A DNA stretch of 42,485 bases from Chloroflexota bacterium. Its GTDB lineage: Bacteria; Chloroflexota; Anaerolineae; Promineifilales; Promineifilaceae. Below are positions 16,357 to 25,422 of the stretch, in pieces. Each line of letters starts with the position of its first letter. Position 1 is the stretch's first letter. The stretch is taken from assembly GCA_020631655.1 (NCBI GenBank), contig JAHDGV010000002.1:18655-61139 (forward strand), given 5' to 3'. The notes under the pieces are model-generated. The model did no database searches, was not told the origin of the DNA, and was given only the letters and a program-made list of their open reading frames with translations. A program made the position numbers and the translations under genes.

Positions 16357-18912
16357 TTATACTAGCAGTTGCTCGTTTTCTTTGATTCGCATGGCAACTT
16401 CAGCCGAACTTGGCGGCTTGACCGGGATCACCAAAAAGAACGTAGAACCCACTTTCGGTTTGCTCTTGGCCCACAACCGGCCGCCCATCATTTCAGCATA
16501 TTGCCTCGAGATAGCCAGCCCCAAACCAGAGCCGCCGTAGTTGCGCGTTGTTGAATTGTCTGCCTGTTGGAACGGCTCAAACACACGCTCAATTTGCTCG
16601 TCGGTCATTCCGATTCCGGTGTCACGAACTTGGATCAAATAGAAGATTCGATTCCGCTCAGTGATCCGATCGATCACGATGTGAATCAGCCCATTTTCTG
16701 TAAATTTGGCCGCGTTCCCGATCAAATTCTGGATGATCTGCCGCACTTTCATGTAGTCGCCCTGCATTACAGGTTCTTCAACCCGTGAGTTAAAAGTGAC
16801 CTGATTGTTGTTTTGCCCAAACAGCGGCCGGAGCAGATCAACGATGTCGATGACGATGTTACGGATGTTGAAATCTTCGTATAGAAACGTAGTTCTGCCA
16901 GCCTCGATTTTTGAAATATCAAGGATGTCATTGATCATGCCCAGCAGTTCGCTGGCTGAATTTTTAATGCGATCAATATCGTTGACCCAATCAAGCTGGC
17001 CGACCTCTTGCACATCCTCACGCAAAATGTCGCTAAAGCCCACAATGGCGTTAAGCGGGGTGCGAATTTCGTGGGTGATGTTGGCGATAAAGGCGGATTT
17101 TGTCTGGTTCGCCATAATCGCTTCTTCTCTGGATTTTTCAGCCTGCTCGGTCATTTTTGCAAGCATGGCGGTACGCTGAATCACTCGTTGCTCTAGGTTG
17201 GTTGAGTATTCGCTAATTTGGATGTTTTGGTCACGCAATGAGCTGACCATTCGGTTAAACGCATCGGTCAAAAAGCCGATTTCGTCGTTCCGGCGCACCC
17301 GTAGGTTGATGTTTAGATTGCCTCGATTCACTTCCTCCACGGCCGTAACGAGTGCATCAATCGGCCGGAGAATGTTGATGCCCATGAAGAGGGGGAATCC
17401 CGCCAAGGTCACGGTAAGGCTAATCAGCAAAATGATGATCAACGGCTGGATGTTTGTGTTCAGAAACGACCGAAAATCTGCATGGTAATCTTGCACAATC
17501 CCGAGATCATCGTCGGTTGAGAGGGGAAGTTCTAAGAAGTTAACTTCGTTCGGTGAACGGCCGGCTTGCCCGCTGTGGAGCCCGATCAACCAAGGGGCTG
17601 CGAAGGGGTTGAGAGAATAACCTGACTCTGTTGGATGGGAGATCAAAGCCATATCAACCGTCCCGTCTTCATGCAGGGTAAGTTGGGCCGTGCCTAGCTC
17701 TTCGGCACCTTTTAGCGGCAGGTCAAGCCATGTAATCATCACCCATTCTTCAGTTGAGTTGACGTACACACCAGAGGCCGGATTGATAAATCTTGATCCG
17801 GGATCGAGATCCATGGCTAAAATCGCAATTCCTGGTTGCAAACCATCCCTCATTGATAAATAACTGAATCGCCTGTCAAAGGTAATCACCCGATTGTCAC
17901 TGACGTAAATAGATTCGATTGATTCTCCAAAATATGGGAATTGGAAATCGAGGCAAACGGTTGAATTGCGCTCATCTCCCAGTGTCAGCTGTTCGCCCAA
18001 ATTTTCGTTAAACGCCATCGTGCCCGCTTCAACCGTGAATCCAACATCTTTGGGCACAAAATGGAGGTGTGTTTCTGGCTGTATCAGGTCATCGTTTGTG
18101 TAGGTGCGAGAAAGCCTAGGGGCCAAGATAAGGGCGGCCAAGCTGATCAAAATGAGCTGTGTCATGATGATGCTGCTCAGTAATTGGGAGATAAATCGGG
18201 TTCGTTGCCATGAGAAGTTGAGGAACAGTATGACAAAGAAATAGACAAAGATCAGGCCGCCAAATGAGAGAGCAAAATCTGAATAAACGCGGCTAATTCT
18301 GCCAGCGCGAGCCAAATACATTAGCGAAAATACAAATATTGGTAGGATCAGAATCAGGATAAACGAGTTAAATGCACGGGTTAGATGACTGGCGGGTTGG
18401 AAAAGATTTTGAAGCAACTGCTCATCCGTTTCTCGTAAATGATCCAGATAGCTCCGGATGACGACCATGATGGCCCAAATGAAGCCGATAAAGCATGCGG
18501 CCGCCATCAGCTGAAGCTCAAGCATGTTAATGCTTAGTGGATCAATAAGACCGAATACACCGATGATGAGCGTGGCGGTGATTGTGATTGCCAAAACCAC
18601 ATTTCGTTCCAGCCGGTTGTTGTCGTTATTGATTGGGAATCGGTAGGCGAATTGAATGAGGGCTACAACGCAGAGGGCAATTGGCACATACTGGAGCGGC
18701 AAAATAAAGGCTCGAATCGGATTGTAATTTCTGAGCGAGACGATTGCGAAGATTGAAACAGCATAGATCAAAGCTGAGACAGCAAACCAGATCATAATCC
18801 AGCCGGGGGTGCGTAATTGACGCTGCTGGATTAGATAAACGATACACAATACGAGTAGGATCGCCTGCGTAAGTACCGAAATGGATATGGCTGTTAGCTG
18901 AATTAATTCCAT
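16357..18912 (-). CDS. membrane sensor histidine kinase with nidogen-like extracytoplasmic domain
   Basis: 851 residues. About seven membrane segments in the first 270 residues are followed by an outside domain at about 285-475. Its pattern (DFQFPYFGESIESIYVS, VITF, IAILAMDLDP, GVYV, WVMITWLDLP) resembles nidogen-type beta domains that bind surface ligands. Then come a membrane segment (about 490-510), a HAMP linker, a HisKA domain with His614 in NITHEIRTPLN, and an HATPase domain ending GLGLAISRQYAEMMGG. There is no receiver domain, so a separate response regulator must receive the phosphate; none is adjacent. It lies upstream of the trp promoter but is transcribed on its own. The signal is unknown. 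Confidence 0.88.
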   Translation of the reverse strand: MELIQLTAISISVLTQAILLVLCIVYLIQQRQLRTPGWIMIWFAVSALIYAVSIFAIVSLRNYNPIRAFILPLQYVPIALCVVALIQFAYRFPINNDNNRLERNVVLAITITATLIIGVFGLIDPLSINMLELQLMAAACFIGFIWAIMVVIRSYLDHLRETDEQLLQNLFQPASHLTRAFNSFILILILPIFVFSLMYLARAGRISRVYSDFALSFGGLIFVYFFVILFLNFSWQRTRFISQLLSSIIMTQLILISLAALILAPRLSRTYTNDDLIQPETHLHFVPKDVGFTVEAGTMAFNENLGEQLTLGDERNSTVCLDFQFPYFGESIESIYVSDNRVITFDRRFSYLSMRDGLQPGIAILAMDLDPGSRFINPASGVYVNSTEEWVMITWLDLPLKGAEELGTAQLTLHEDGTVDMALISHPTESGYSLNPFAAPWLIGLHSGQAGRSPNEVNFLELPLSTDDDLGIVQDYHADFRSFLNTNIQPLIIILLISLTVTLAGFPLFMGINILRPIDALVTAVEEVNRGNLNINLRVRRNDEIGFLTDAFNRMVSSLRDQNIQISEYSTNLEQRVIQRTAMLAKMTEQAEKSREEAIMANQTKSAFIANITHEIRTPLNAIVGFSDILREDVQEVGQLDWVNDIDRIKNSASELLGMINDILDISKIEAGRTTFLYEDFNIRNIVIDIVDLLRPLFGQNNNQVTFNSRVEEPVMQGDYMKVRQIIQNLIGNAAKFTENGLIHIVIDRITERNRIFYLIQVRDTGIGMTDEQIERVFEPFQQADNSTTRNYGGSGLGLAISRQYAEMMGGRLWAKSKPKVGSTFFLVIPVKPPSSAEVAMRIKENEQLLV

Positions 18913-19134
18913 GGTGTGAATGAAATTATCGGACTCATTTGTATGCTATATACGGGCTTAAAGATCAAATCTTAGCCTGCTGATATGACAACTCTACTTA
19001 CCAACGCGCCAATGTGCTGTAAATTGTCTGTAAAGTTTTTTACGGTTTTCTGTTTCTTAAAGTTACGCTATTGCTAATCCGTCATTTTTTATCCTGATTT
19101 TGGAGCAAAAAAGAGGCCAAAATCTATTTAGAGT

Positions 19135-19140
19135 TATAAT
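19135..19140 (+). promoter_or_regulatory. candidate -10 box for leaderless aroB mRNA
   Basis: A perfect TATAAT lies 8 bases before the ATG at 19149. No ribosome-binding site is visible. The -35 region is weak. Spacing places the transcription start almost on the ATG, favouring that start over the in-frame TTG at 19140, which would sit inside the box. The rest of the 227-base divergent gap (18913-19139) shows no clear feature. Confidence 0.5.
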
Positions 19141-19148
19141 TGAACCAT

Positions 19149-20246
19149 ATGGAAAATCTTGATTTTTTAACCTTGCCCGTGACCCATCCAACCGGAGAAT
19201 ATGATGTCACGATTGGGTATGATTTGCTGAGCCAAATCGGCCGGATTTCTGGCACCGACGACAACGTTGCGCTGATCACTGACACCAATGTGGGGCCGTT
19301 GTACGCCAAGCAAGCGGCACAGCAGTGGGAGAACTGCGTGGTGATTACCTTGCCAGCGGGTGAGGCATACAAAACGCTTGACTCCGTGCGCACGGCTTAT
19401 GAGCAGATGTTTGCGGCCGGGTGTGATCGCCAAACCACCGTTGTTGCACTGGGGGGCGGGGTGATCAATGATCTTTCCGGGTTTGTGGCTTCAACGTTTA
19501 TGCGTGGGGTCCGTTTTGTGACCTGCCCGACAACGTTGCTCTCAATCGTAGACGCAAGCGTGGGCGGCAAAACGGGCGTAGACATGCCTGAAGGTAAAAA
19601 TTTGGTTGGGGCTTTTAAACAGCCCGAAGCGGTGATTGCGGATTTGAGTCTGCTCAAATCGCTTATCAAAGAAGAGTTTGCCTGCGGCATGGCCGAGGCG
19701 ATCAAACACGGACTTTTAAGCAACAAAGAGGTGTTGCCAACCTTAACTCAAACAAATTGGGGGGAAGGGCTGAGAAACGGGTTTTCGGCCGAAGACAAAG
19801 TTGCCTTTATGCAGTTGGTGCACGATGTGGTGACCGTCAAGCGGGATGTTGTCCAACGAGATCCGTTTGAAAAAGGGGAGCGCGCCTTGTTAAATTTGGG
19901 CCATACATTTGGCCATGCGATTGAACAAGTTACAAATTATGAAGTTCGACATGGTGAGGGAGTTGCTATGGGGCTCGTTTGTGCAGCCAATGTTTCTTAT
20001 AAGCTTGGTTTTAGTACCATCGACCTACAGCCAGAGATCGAACAAATGTTGAAAAATGTTAATCTTCCGGTACGATTGCCTCGAGTAGATCCCGAAAACG
20101 TTTTTAGTGCTATGCAGCAAGATAAAAAGAAAAAAGGGAAAAAATTGCGATATATCCTACTGGAGGATTTCGAGGGTGCATTTATCGCTGATGATGTGCC
20201 AGATGATGCTATTCTCGAAACGATTCGAGATTTGCAAAATTGGTAA
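19149..20246 (+). CDS. aroB: 3-dehydroquinate synthase
   Basis: 365 residues from the ATG at 19149; a TTG at 19140 would add three. It converts DAHP to 3-dehydroquinate, the second shikimate-pathway step, using NAD and a metal ion in the cytoplasm. Family motifs are intact: GGGVINDLSGF (NAD site), PTTLLSIVDASVGGKTGVD, the metal-binding Glu in GMAEAIKHG, and the two His residues in NLGHTFGHAIE, then HGEGVAMG. Length is typical. It is alone, about 3 kb from the trp operon and on the other strand; no other shikimate gene is seen. Confidence 0.96.
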   Translation: MENLDFLTLPVTHPTGEYDVTIGYDLLSQIGRISGTDDNVALITDTNVGPLYAKQAAQQWENCVVITLPAGEAYKTLDSVRTAYEQMFAAGCDRQTTVVALGGGVINDLSGFVASTFMRGVRFVTCPTTLLSIVDASVGGKTGVDMPEGKNLVGAFKQPEAVIADLSLLKSLIKEEFACGMAEAIKHGLLSNKEVLPTLTQTNWGEGLRNGFSAEDKVAFMQLVHDVVTVKRDVVQRDPFEKGERALLNLGHTFGHAIEQVTNYEVRHGEGVAMGLVCAANVSYKLGFSTIDLQPEIEQMLKNVNLPVRLPRVDPENVFSAMQQDKKKKGKKLRYILLEDFEGAFIADDVPDDAILETIRDLQNW

Positions 20247-20395
20247 TTAGATAGGTAGCTTTTTAGCCTGAAACCTGATTGATTACTTCAAAAATTGAAT
20301 CTTTTTAATTTAGCACTGGAATTGGATTTTCAAGAATTTGGAAAACCGTTCTTGTGCGATGTGTTTGTCTTATTCCAGGAAAGGACCTTTCACAC

Positions 20396-22264
20396 TTGAC
20401 TTCAAACTGGACCACAGACCCTCTCATAGGAAAACAGCTTGCGAACTTTCTGATTCAGAAGGTTATTGGGCGCGGGGGTATGGCGACGGTTTACCAAGGT
20501 GTCGATGTTGTTTTAAACCGGCCGGTCGCGGTTAAAGTCATCCATCAGTTTTACAGGAACAATCCGGTTTACGTAAAACGAATGCAGAGAGAGTCTCAGC
20601 TTATTGCCACTTGGCGACATACAAATATTGTTCAGGTCTACTACGCTGATTTCGATGGTGAATTCCCTCATTTTGTGATGGAGTACGTCGATGGCCCGGA
20701 TTTGCGCAGTATTTTGGATGATTGTCAGCGTGAATCAAGCCTGCTTCCGATAGACGATGTTTTGCGCATTGGAGAGACAATTGCATCTGCTTTAGATTTT
20801 GCTCATAGCCAAGGGGTGATTCACCGGGATGTGAAACCATCTAATGTGATGCTTTCCCACAGCGGCAATATTTTGCTAACAGATTTTGGGCTGGCTCTTG
20901 AGATGGCCGAAGGGACACTGGGAGAATCGTTTGGTACGCCGCACTACATGGCGCCTGAGCAAGCTAAAAAAGCGGCCGATGCTAGCGGAGCGTCTGATCT
21001 ATATTCGCTGGCCATCATTATGTTTGAAATGTTGGCCGGTCGGTTGCCATTTGAGGGTGACAGTGTAACGGGCATCCTGCTTAATTCATTGGCCGGTGAT
21101 TTGCCGGACATTACCACCTTAAACGATCAATTGCCTGTGGACACCAACGGCGTGTTTGCTAAAGCGTTGGCAAAAGAACCAAATGATCGGTATGCAACTG
21201 GTGAAGAGATGCTTTTGGCTCTTAAGCAGGTGCTGAATCAATCGGAAGAGGAGTTGAGTCCGTCTCTTGAAACACTTGTGTCTAGCCATATCGAAAATGA
21301 TAGCCTGAACACAAATAATGAGTTGCGACACACGTTAGCCGGCCGATTGATCGAGAAAAAGAGCAACGATAATCGTCTCGAAAGATTGCTGGATACGCCT
21401 ACTGAGCACGACCCATCCAATCGCAAACCGACTGAGTTTGAGCGGATAACAAAAGGTGCGGCCGAGATGCCTGCCCCTGTTCCTCCTTCAGCATTGCCTG
21501 GCTCATCTTTTAAGATTATTCCTTATATGATTGCAGGCACCATAGCGCTGGCCGTTTTACTAGTGGCCCTAATCTTTTTCGGATTTAGAAACGAACTGAC
21601 TAACGGTGTTGCGAGTTCTACAGAGGCAGAAACGCGAATTAGTGTCGCTTCAGAAGCTACCGTCCTTCAAGAGCCTGAATCTGAGGCTGCGGTTTCCGCA
21701 CCTGAGCAATTGGCTACGGTTGTCCCCACAATCAATTCAGGCGTTGTGGTTCCAACAGAGACTCAGGCAGAGCCAACGGCCGAAGTCGAGCAACCAACCT
21801 CAACGCCAATCCCGACGCCCACCGATACACCGGTTCCAACCCCATCCCCAACAAGAATCAACAATCCTGATTTAATTGTGATCTACACAGACCCCTTGGC
21901 CATGTATGTGCTCAATCCTAGTGATGCTGAGCTGGATGTAGCTTTACTTTCATTTACCGGGTTAGATGAGGCAGGTGGACAGACAGAATTTGAATTTTCA
22001 GCCCGAAAATGGGGGAGAACAACGATCGAGCCTCAAAAATGTAGCGCTCTGGAGATCGGATCCAATCAAGAAAACCTGCGTGATCCACGCTGTACAGGGT
22101 TTAACTGGATCGATTATCCCGGCCATAACGAGCCAAGCCGATTCTGGATTGAACGGCCGGAGATTAGTCAAGGCAGTTTTGGGGTCTACTGGGGTGGCGA
22201 GCTTGTACGCGTGTGTCAGATCCCTGCAGGTGTTTGCAGGATCAGTTTAGATGGATTTGGGTAA
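20396..22264 (+). CDS. membrane Ser/Thr protein kinase (PknB-like) with extracytoplasmic C-terminal domain
   Basis: 622 residues if started at TTG 20396, which follows an AGGAAAGGA ribosome-binding site; the frame extends upstream to a GTG at 20354 (636 residues, numbering below). The kinase domain runs about 25-295: IGRGGMATVY glycine loop, Lys61 in VAVK, catalytic HRDVKPSN (Asp159), DFG at 177-179 and the GTPHYMAPEQ activation end. A juxtamembrane stretch leads to one membrane helix (about 387-409), a Thr/Pro-rich linker and a 120-residue outside domain with three or four Cys residues that may form disulfides. There are no PASTA repeats, so the sensed ligand differs from the classical PknB case. 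Neighbours aroB and lysS look unrelated in function. Confidence 0.88.
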   Translation: MTSNWTTDPLIGKQLANFLIQKVIGRGGMATVYQGVDVVLNRPVAVKVIHQFYRNNPVYVKRMQRESQLIATWRHTNIVQVYYADFDGEFPHFVMEYVDGPDLRSILDDCQRESSLLPIDDVLRIGETIASALDFAHSQGVIHRDVKPSNVMLSHSGNILLTDFGLALEMAEGTLGESFGTPHYMAPEQAKKAADASGASDLYSLAIIMFEMLAGRLPFEGDSVTGILLNSLAGDLPDITTLNDQLPVDTNGVFAKALAKEPNDRYATGEEMLLALKQVLNQSEEELSPSLETLVSSHIENDSLNTNNELRHTLAGRLIEKKSNDNRLERLLDTPTEHDPSNRKPTEFERITKGAAEMPAPVPPSALPGSSFKIIPYMIAGTIALAVLLVALIFFGFRNELTNGVASSTEAETRISVASEATVLQEPESEAAVSAPEQLATVVPTINSGVVVPTETQAEPTAEVEQPTSTPIPTPTDTPVPTPSPTRINNPDLIVIYTDPLAMYVLNPSDAELDVALLSFTGLDEAGGQTEFEFSARKWGRTTIEPQKCSALEIGSNQENLRDPRCTGFNWIDYPGHNEPSRFWIERPEISQGSFGVYWGGELVRVCQIPAGVCRISLDGFG

Positions 22265-22377
22265 GCCACTGAAATTTCGTAATCTAAACGTAGCGAAATG
22301 ATTTTGCTATGTCGATGCGAAAAATAGAGAAATAGCTTAAAATTAAATCTCTTGAAAATTAAAATTTACCACTTTTG

Positions 22378-22426
22378 CCGGGACTGTGATTTTTATAAAC
22401 ATCACGATGCTGATCCCGGTTTTTTT
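22378..22426 (+). terminator. terminator-like hairpin directly ahead of lysS
   Basis: CCGGGA (22378-22383) pairs with TCCCGG (22414-22419), with an inner GTGAT/ATCAC stem, and is followed by seven T residues (22420-22426). The lysS ATG at 22448 is only 21 bases further. There is no room for a normal promoter between, so this is either the kinase gene's terminator or a transcription attenuator of lysS. The preceding gap (22265-22377) is AT-rich and shows no T-box. Confidence 0.6.
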
Positions 22427-22447
22427 GTGTAACTGTTGGAGTTTTGA

Positions 22448-23965
22448 ATGGCCCGTTGGCAACCAAACGCGTTAGAACAAAAACGTGTAGAAAAACTAGA
22501 AGCCCTGAAAGAAGCAGGCATTAACCCATATCCCCTACGTATTGAGCGGACACACACCTCGGCCGAAGCGATTGCTGAATTTGAAAAGGCCGAAGCGGCC
22601 GCCGGTGAAGACGAAAAACCGACAATTGCGGCTACGATCACCGGCCGGGTTGTGAGTATTCGGGATAAGGGTAAGCTGATCTTTTCGCACATCGAAGACG
22701 GACACGGCCGTTTACAGCTATTTATCCGCCAAAACTCAATTGGTGAAGAATCCCATCAAGTTTTCAAAAAGCTGATCGACTTGGGTGACTTTGTGCAAGC
22801 AAGTGGCGAAATCTTCCGGACCAAAATGGGGGAAGTGAGCATCAATGTTTCTGAATGGAAAATATTGAGCAAAGCCCTTAGCCCATTGCCTGTTTCAAAA
22901 GAGTCTGAAATTGATGGGGAGGTGGTGCGCCACAGTGCATTTGCAGACGTCGAGGAGCGGTATCGCCAGCGCTATGCTGACTTGGCCGTGAATCGCGACG
23001 TGCGCGAGATTTTTTGGGCACGGGCGAAAGTTGTTAAAGCGATCCGCAATTATTTGGATGATTTAGGCTTTTTGGAAGTTGAAACACCCATCCTGCAACC
23101 GATTTACGGTGGTGCTGCGGCCAAGCCATTTGTGACCCATCACAATCAGCTCAAGCAAGATTTGTATCTACGCATTTCGTTTGAACTTTACCTGAAAAAA
23201 CTAATTGCAGGTGGCATTGAGCGTGTGTACGAAATCGGCCGGGACTTTCGGAACGAAGGAGTTAGCTTTAAGCACAATCCTGAGTTTACCCAGGTCGAGT
23301 TTTATGCCGCGTATTGGGATTACAAAGATGTGATGCGCGCCACCGAAGGGATGGTTGCGGCCGCGTGTGAAGCGGTAAACGGCACATTGCAGATCGAATT
23401 TGATGGGAAAGAGGTTGACCTGACTCCACCTTGGCCCCGAATCACCATGCGTGAGGCGATCAAAAAATACTCGGGCATCGACTACATGGATCATCGGACG
23501 GCCGATGCGCTGGCGCAGGCGATGGGTAAAAAAGATGCAGATGGTGATGCGTGGGGCAAATTGATCGATGAGCTGTTTGGCGAATTTGTTGAACCCAAAT
23601 TGATCCAGCCAACATTTATCATCGACTACCCGCGTGAGATTTCTCCGTTTGCAAAAATGATACCAAATGACCCTTCTCACGTAGAGCGCTTTGAAGGATT
23701 TATCGCCGGAATGGAATTGTGTAATGCATTTACCGAGCTTAACGATCCGCTTGACCAAGAAGATCGCTTTTTCGAGATGCAGGAAATGTACCAATCTGAT
23801 GACGATGAGAGTAATCCCATCGACCATGATTATCTAAAAGCGATGCGGTACGGTATGCCACCGAACGGAGGTTTTGGGATGGGTATCGACCGTCTCACTA
23901 TGTTGTTGACCAACAAAACTACCATCCGTGAAGTGCTCTTGTTCCCGCATCTGCGCGATAAATAA
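22448..23965 (+). CDS. lysS: lysyl-tRNA synthetase, class II
   Basis: 505 residues, full length. It charges tRNA-Lys. An N-terminal OB-fold anticodon-binding domain (about 60-165; TGRVVSIRDKGKLIF onwards) precedes the class II catalytic domain. Motif 2 is RVYEIGRDFRNEG..HNPEFT and motif 3 is GFGMGIDRLTMLL. A GGAG ribosome-binding site precedes the ATG by 6 bases. Dense in CGGCCG sites near the 5' end. It may lead the operon into the Mrr-fusion gene, whose ATG is 44 bases after the stop. Confidence 0.97.
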   Translation: MARWQPNALEQKRVEKLEALKEAGINPYPLRIERTHTSAEAIAEFEKAEAAAGEDEKPTIAATITGRVVSIRDKGKLIFSHIEDGHGRLQLFIRQNSIGEESHQVFKKLIDLGDFVQASGEIFRTKMGEVSINVSEWKILSKALSPLPVSKESEIDGEVVRHSAFADVEERYRQRYADLAVNRDVREIFWARAKVVKAIRNYLDDLGFLEVETPILQPIYGGAAAKPFVTHHNQLKQDLYLRISFELYLKKLIAGGIERVYEIGRDFRNEGVSFKHNPEFTQVEFYAAYWDYKDVMRATEGMVAAACEAVNGTLQIEFDGKEVDLTPPWPRITMREAIKKYSGIDYMDHRTADALAQAMGKKDADGDAWGKLIDELFGEFVEPKLIQPTFIIDYPREISPFAKMIPNDPSHVERFEGFIAGMELCNAFTELNDPLDQEDRFFEMQEMYQSDDDESNPIDHDYLKAMRYGMPPNGGFGMGIDRLTMLLTNKTTIREVLLFPHLRDK

Positions 23966-24009
23966 TAGCCCTTTCGTAGTCACTATCCACTCCTGATTTA
24001 GCCAGTCCC

Positions 24010-25404
24010 ATGCGATTTTCAAACCAGCAAAAACAACGATACCAACGAATCAAATCACTTGACCAGATGCAGGCGATGGACCCCATCGATTTTGAGCATT
24101 ATTGTGCGTGGCTGTATACCAAAGAAGGGTACAAGGTTGCGGATACTAAAACGTCAGGGGACGAAGGGATTGATCTTCTTTTAACAAAGGGGAACAAAAA
24201 AGTTGTTGTGCAGTGCAAGCGCTACTCTGGCAATGTCGGACAGCCGGTTGTGCGTGATTTATATGGGGCGATGTTCCATGTAGCCGCAACAGAGGCGCAT
24301 TTATGCACCACCGGCCGGATTTCGCGCCAGGCGGAAAGCTGGGCGGCTGGTAAGCCGATTGAATTGCTGGATGGGAGTGATATGGTGGCTTGGGCCAACA
24401 AATGGCGCAGGCAAGAAGTTGAGCGGAGCGGTGCAAGTATTATTTGGACCACTGCAACCGTTGCTGTAGTCGGCGTCGTCATCGTGGCCGCACTTGCGCT
24501 AATGGCTGGCGGATGGTTTTTCTTCAATCGGCGTACAAACCGGCCGGAGCCAACCCCCGTTCTAAGCGTACCCGTCCTGCCAACTGTCACGCCCAGCGGG
24601 CAAAGCGGTATTGATCAGCCGGTGACTCAAATCACCCCCTTACCCACGGAAGAAGCAACTGAAACCCCAGAAGAAACACCTGAAGAGGAGCCAGAAGAAA
24701 CGGTTGAGTTAGCACCTACAACGACGCTCAGACCAACCGACGAACCACCTACCTCTGTTCCTGCGGCCGTAAATGTTGAAGTTCCGCGCCGTTCGGCCGA
24801 TATTCTGATTGATGGGTCGTTAGACGAGTGGGGTGATCCGATTACCACGGCCAATGTGACTGTCTACACATCAAGCCAGTGGGATGGAACGGATGACTCA
24901 GAATCTAGCTGGTATTTGGCTTGGGACGAGCAGGCTTTATTTATTGCCGCTTTGGTGATTGATGATGTTCATGCACAATATTCAACCGGCCCGGAAATTT
25001 TTAGAGGGGACAGCCTTGAAATCCAGTTTGATACGGATCGGGACGGAGACTTTGGAAACGGAGTCTCGGCCGATGAATTCCAACTTGAGATTTCTCCCGG
25101 AAACTTTGGTGATTTGGCCCCAGAAGCGTGGCGATTTGCAGGGTCAAACAGCGGGCAATATTTAGATTCTCCGGGGCATCAGATTGTAGTTGCGGCCGAG
25201 GAGACCCCGTTTGGCTATTTTATCGAAGCACGGATTCCGTGGTCCAACATCAATGTGTCACCATCGGCCGGACTGGTGATTGGGGCAAACTTAAACGTCA
25301 ACGACAACGACACTGCTGGCCCATTACAAGAGATGATGAAATCGAATGTGCCGTCTCGGAGTTATGCGAACCCCACAACGTGGGGCACATTGACTTTACG
25401 TTAG
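24010..25404 (+). CDS. Mrr-type nuclease domain fused through a membrane helix to a CBM9-like domain
   Basis: 464 residues in three parts. Residues about 15-132 match the Mrr_cat restriction endonuclease fold: FEHYCAWLYTKEGY, SGDEGIDLLL with Asp55, then VVVQCKRY with Gln68 and Lys70 (the D..QxK active site), NVGQPVVRDLYGA and a final LLDG. A single membrane helix follows at about 143-172. Then comes an acidic Pro/Thr-rich linker (175-255) and a C-terminal beta domain (258-464) with IDGSLDEW, WDEQALFIAALV, GDSLEIQFDTDRD and a late IEARIPW, the pattern of family-9 carbohydrate-binding/DOMON-like domains. The topology would place the nuclease in the cytoplasm and the CBM outside. Function is unknown: type IV restriction, DNA handling at the membrane, or a degenerate sensor. 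No Shine-Dalgarno is evident. Confidence 0.8.
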   Translation: MRFSNQQKQRYQRIKSLDQMQAMDPIDFEHYCAWLYTKEGYKVADTKTSGDEGIDLLLTKGNKKVVVQCKRYSGNVGQPVVRDLYGAMFHVAATEAHLCTTGRISRQAESWAAGKPIELLDGSDMVAWANKWRRQEVERSGASIIWTTATVAVVGVVIVAALALMAGGWFFFNRRTNRPEPTPVLSVPVLPTVTPSGQSGIDQPVTQITPLPTEEATETPEETPEEEPEETVELAPTTTLRPTDEPPTSVPAAVNVEVPRRSADILIDGSLDEWGDPITTANVTVYTSSQWDGTDDSESSWYLAWDEQALFIAALVIDDVHAQYSTGPEIFRGDSLEIQFDTDRDGDFGNGVSADEFQLEISPGNFGDLAPEAWRFAGSNSGQYLDSPGHQIVVAAEETPFGYFIEARIPWSNINVSPSAGLVIGANLNVNDNDTAGPLQEMMKSNVPSRSYANPTTWGTLTLR

Positions 25405-25422
25405 CTAAAAAGCGAGGAAGAG

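Noticed and set aside
22265-22447. T-box or lysine riboswitch ahead of lysS
   Set aside because: I looked for the GGTGG..ACCGCG T-box core and lysine-riboswitch signatures and found neither.
23201-23827. 208-codon minus-strand frame
   Set aside because: Fully antisense to the conserved lysS catalytic domain; no recognisable protein features.
24010-25404. A full restriction-modification locus around the Mrr-like gene
   Set aside because: No DNA methyltransferase, specificity subunit or other defence gene is adjacent; neighbours are lysS and DUF427.
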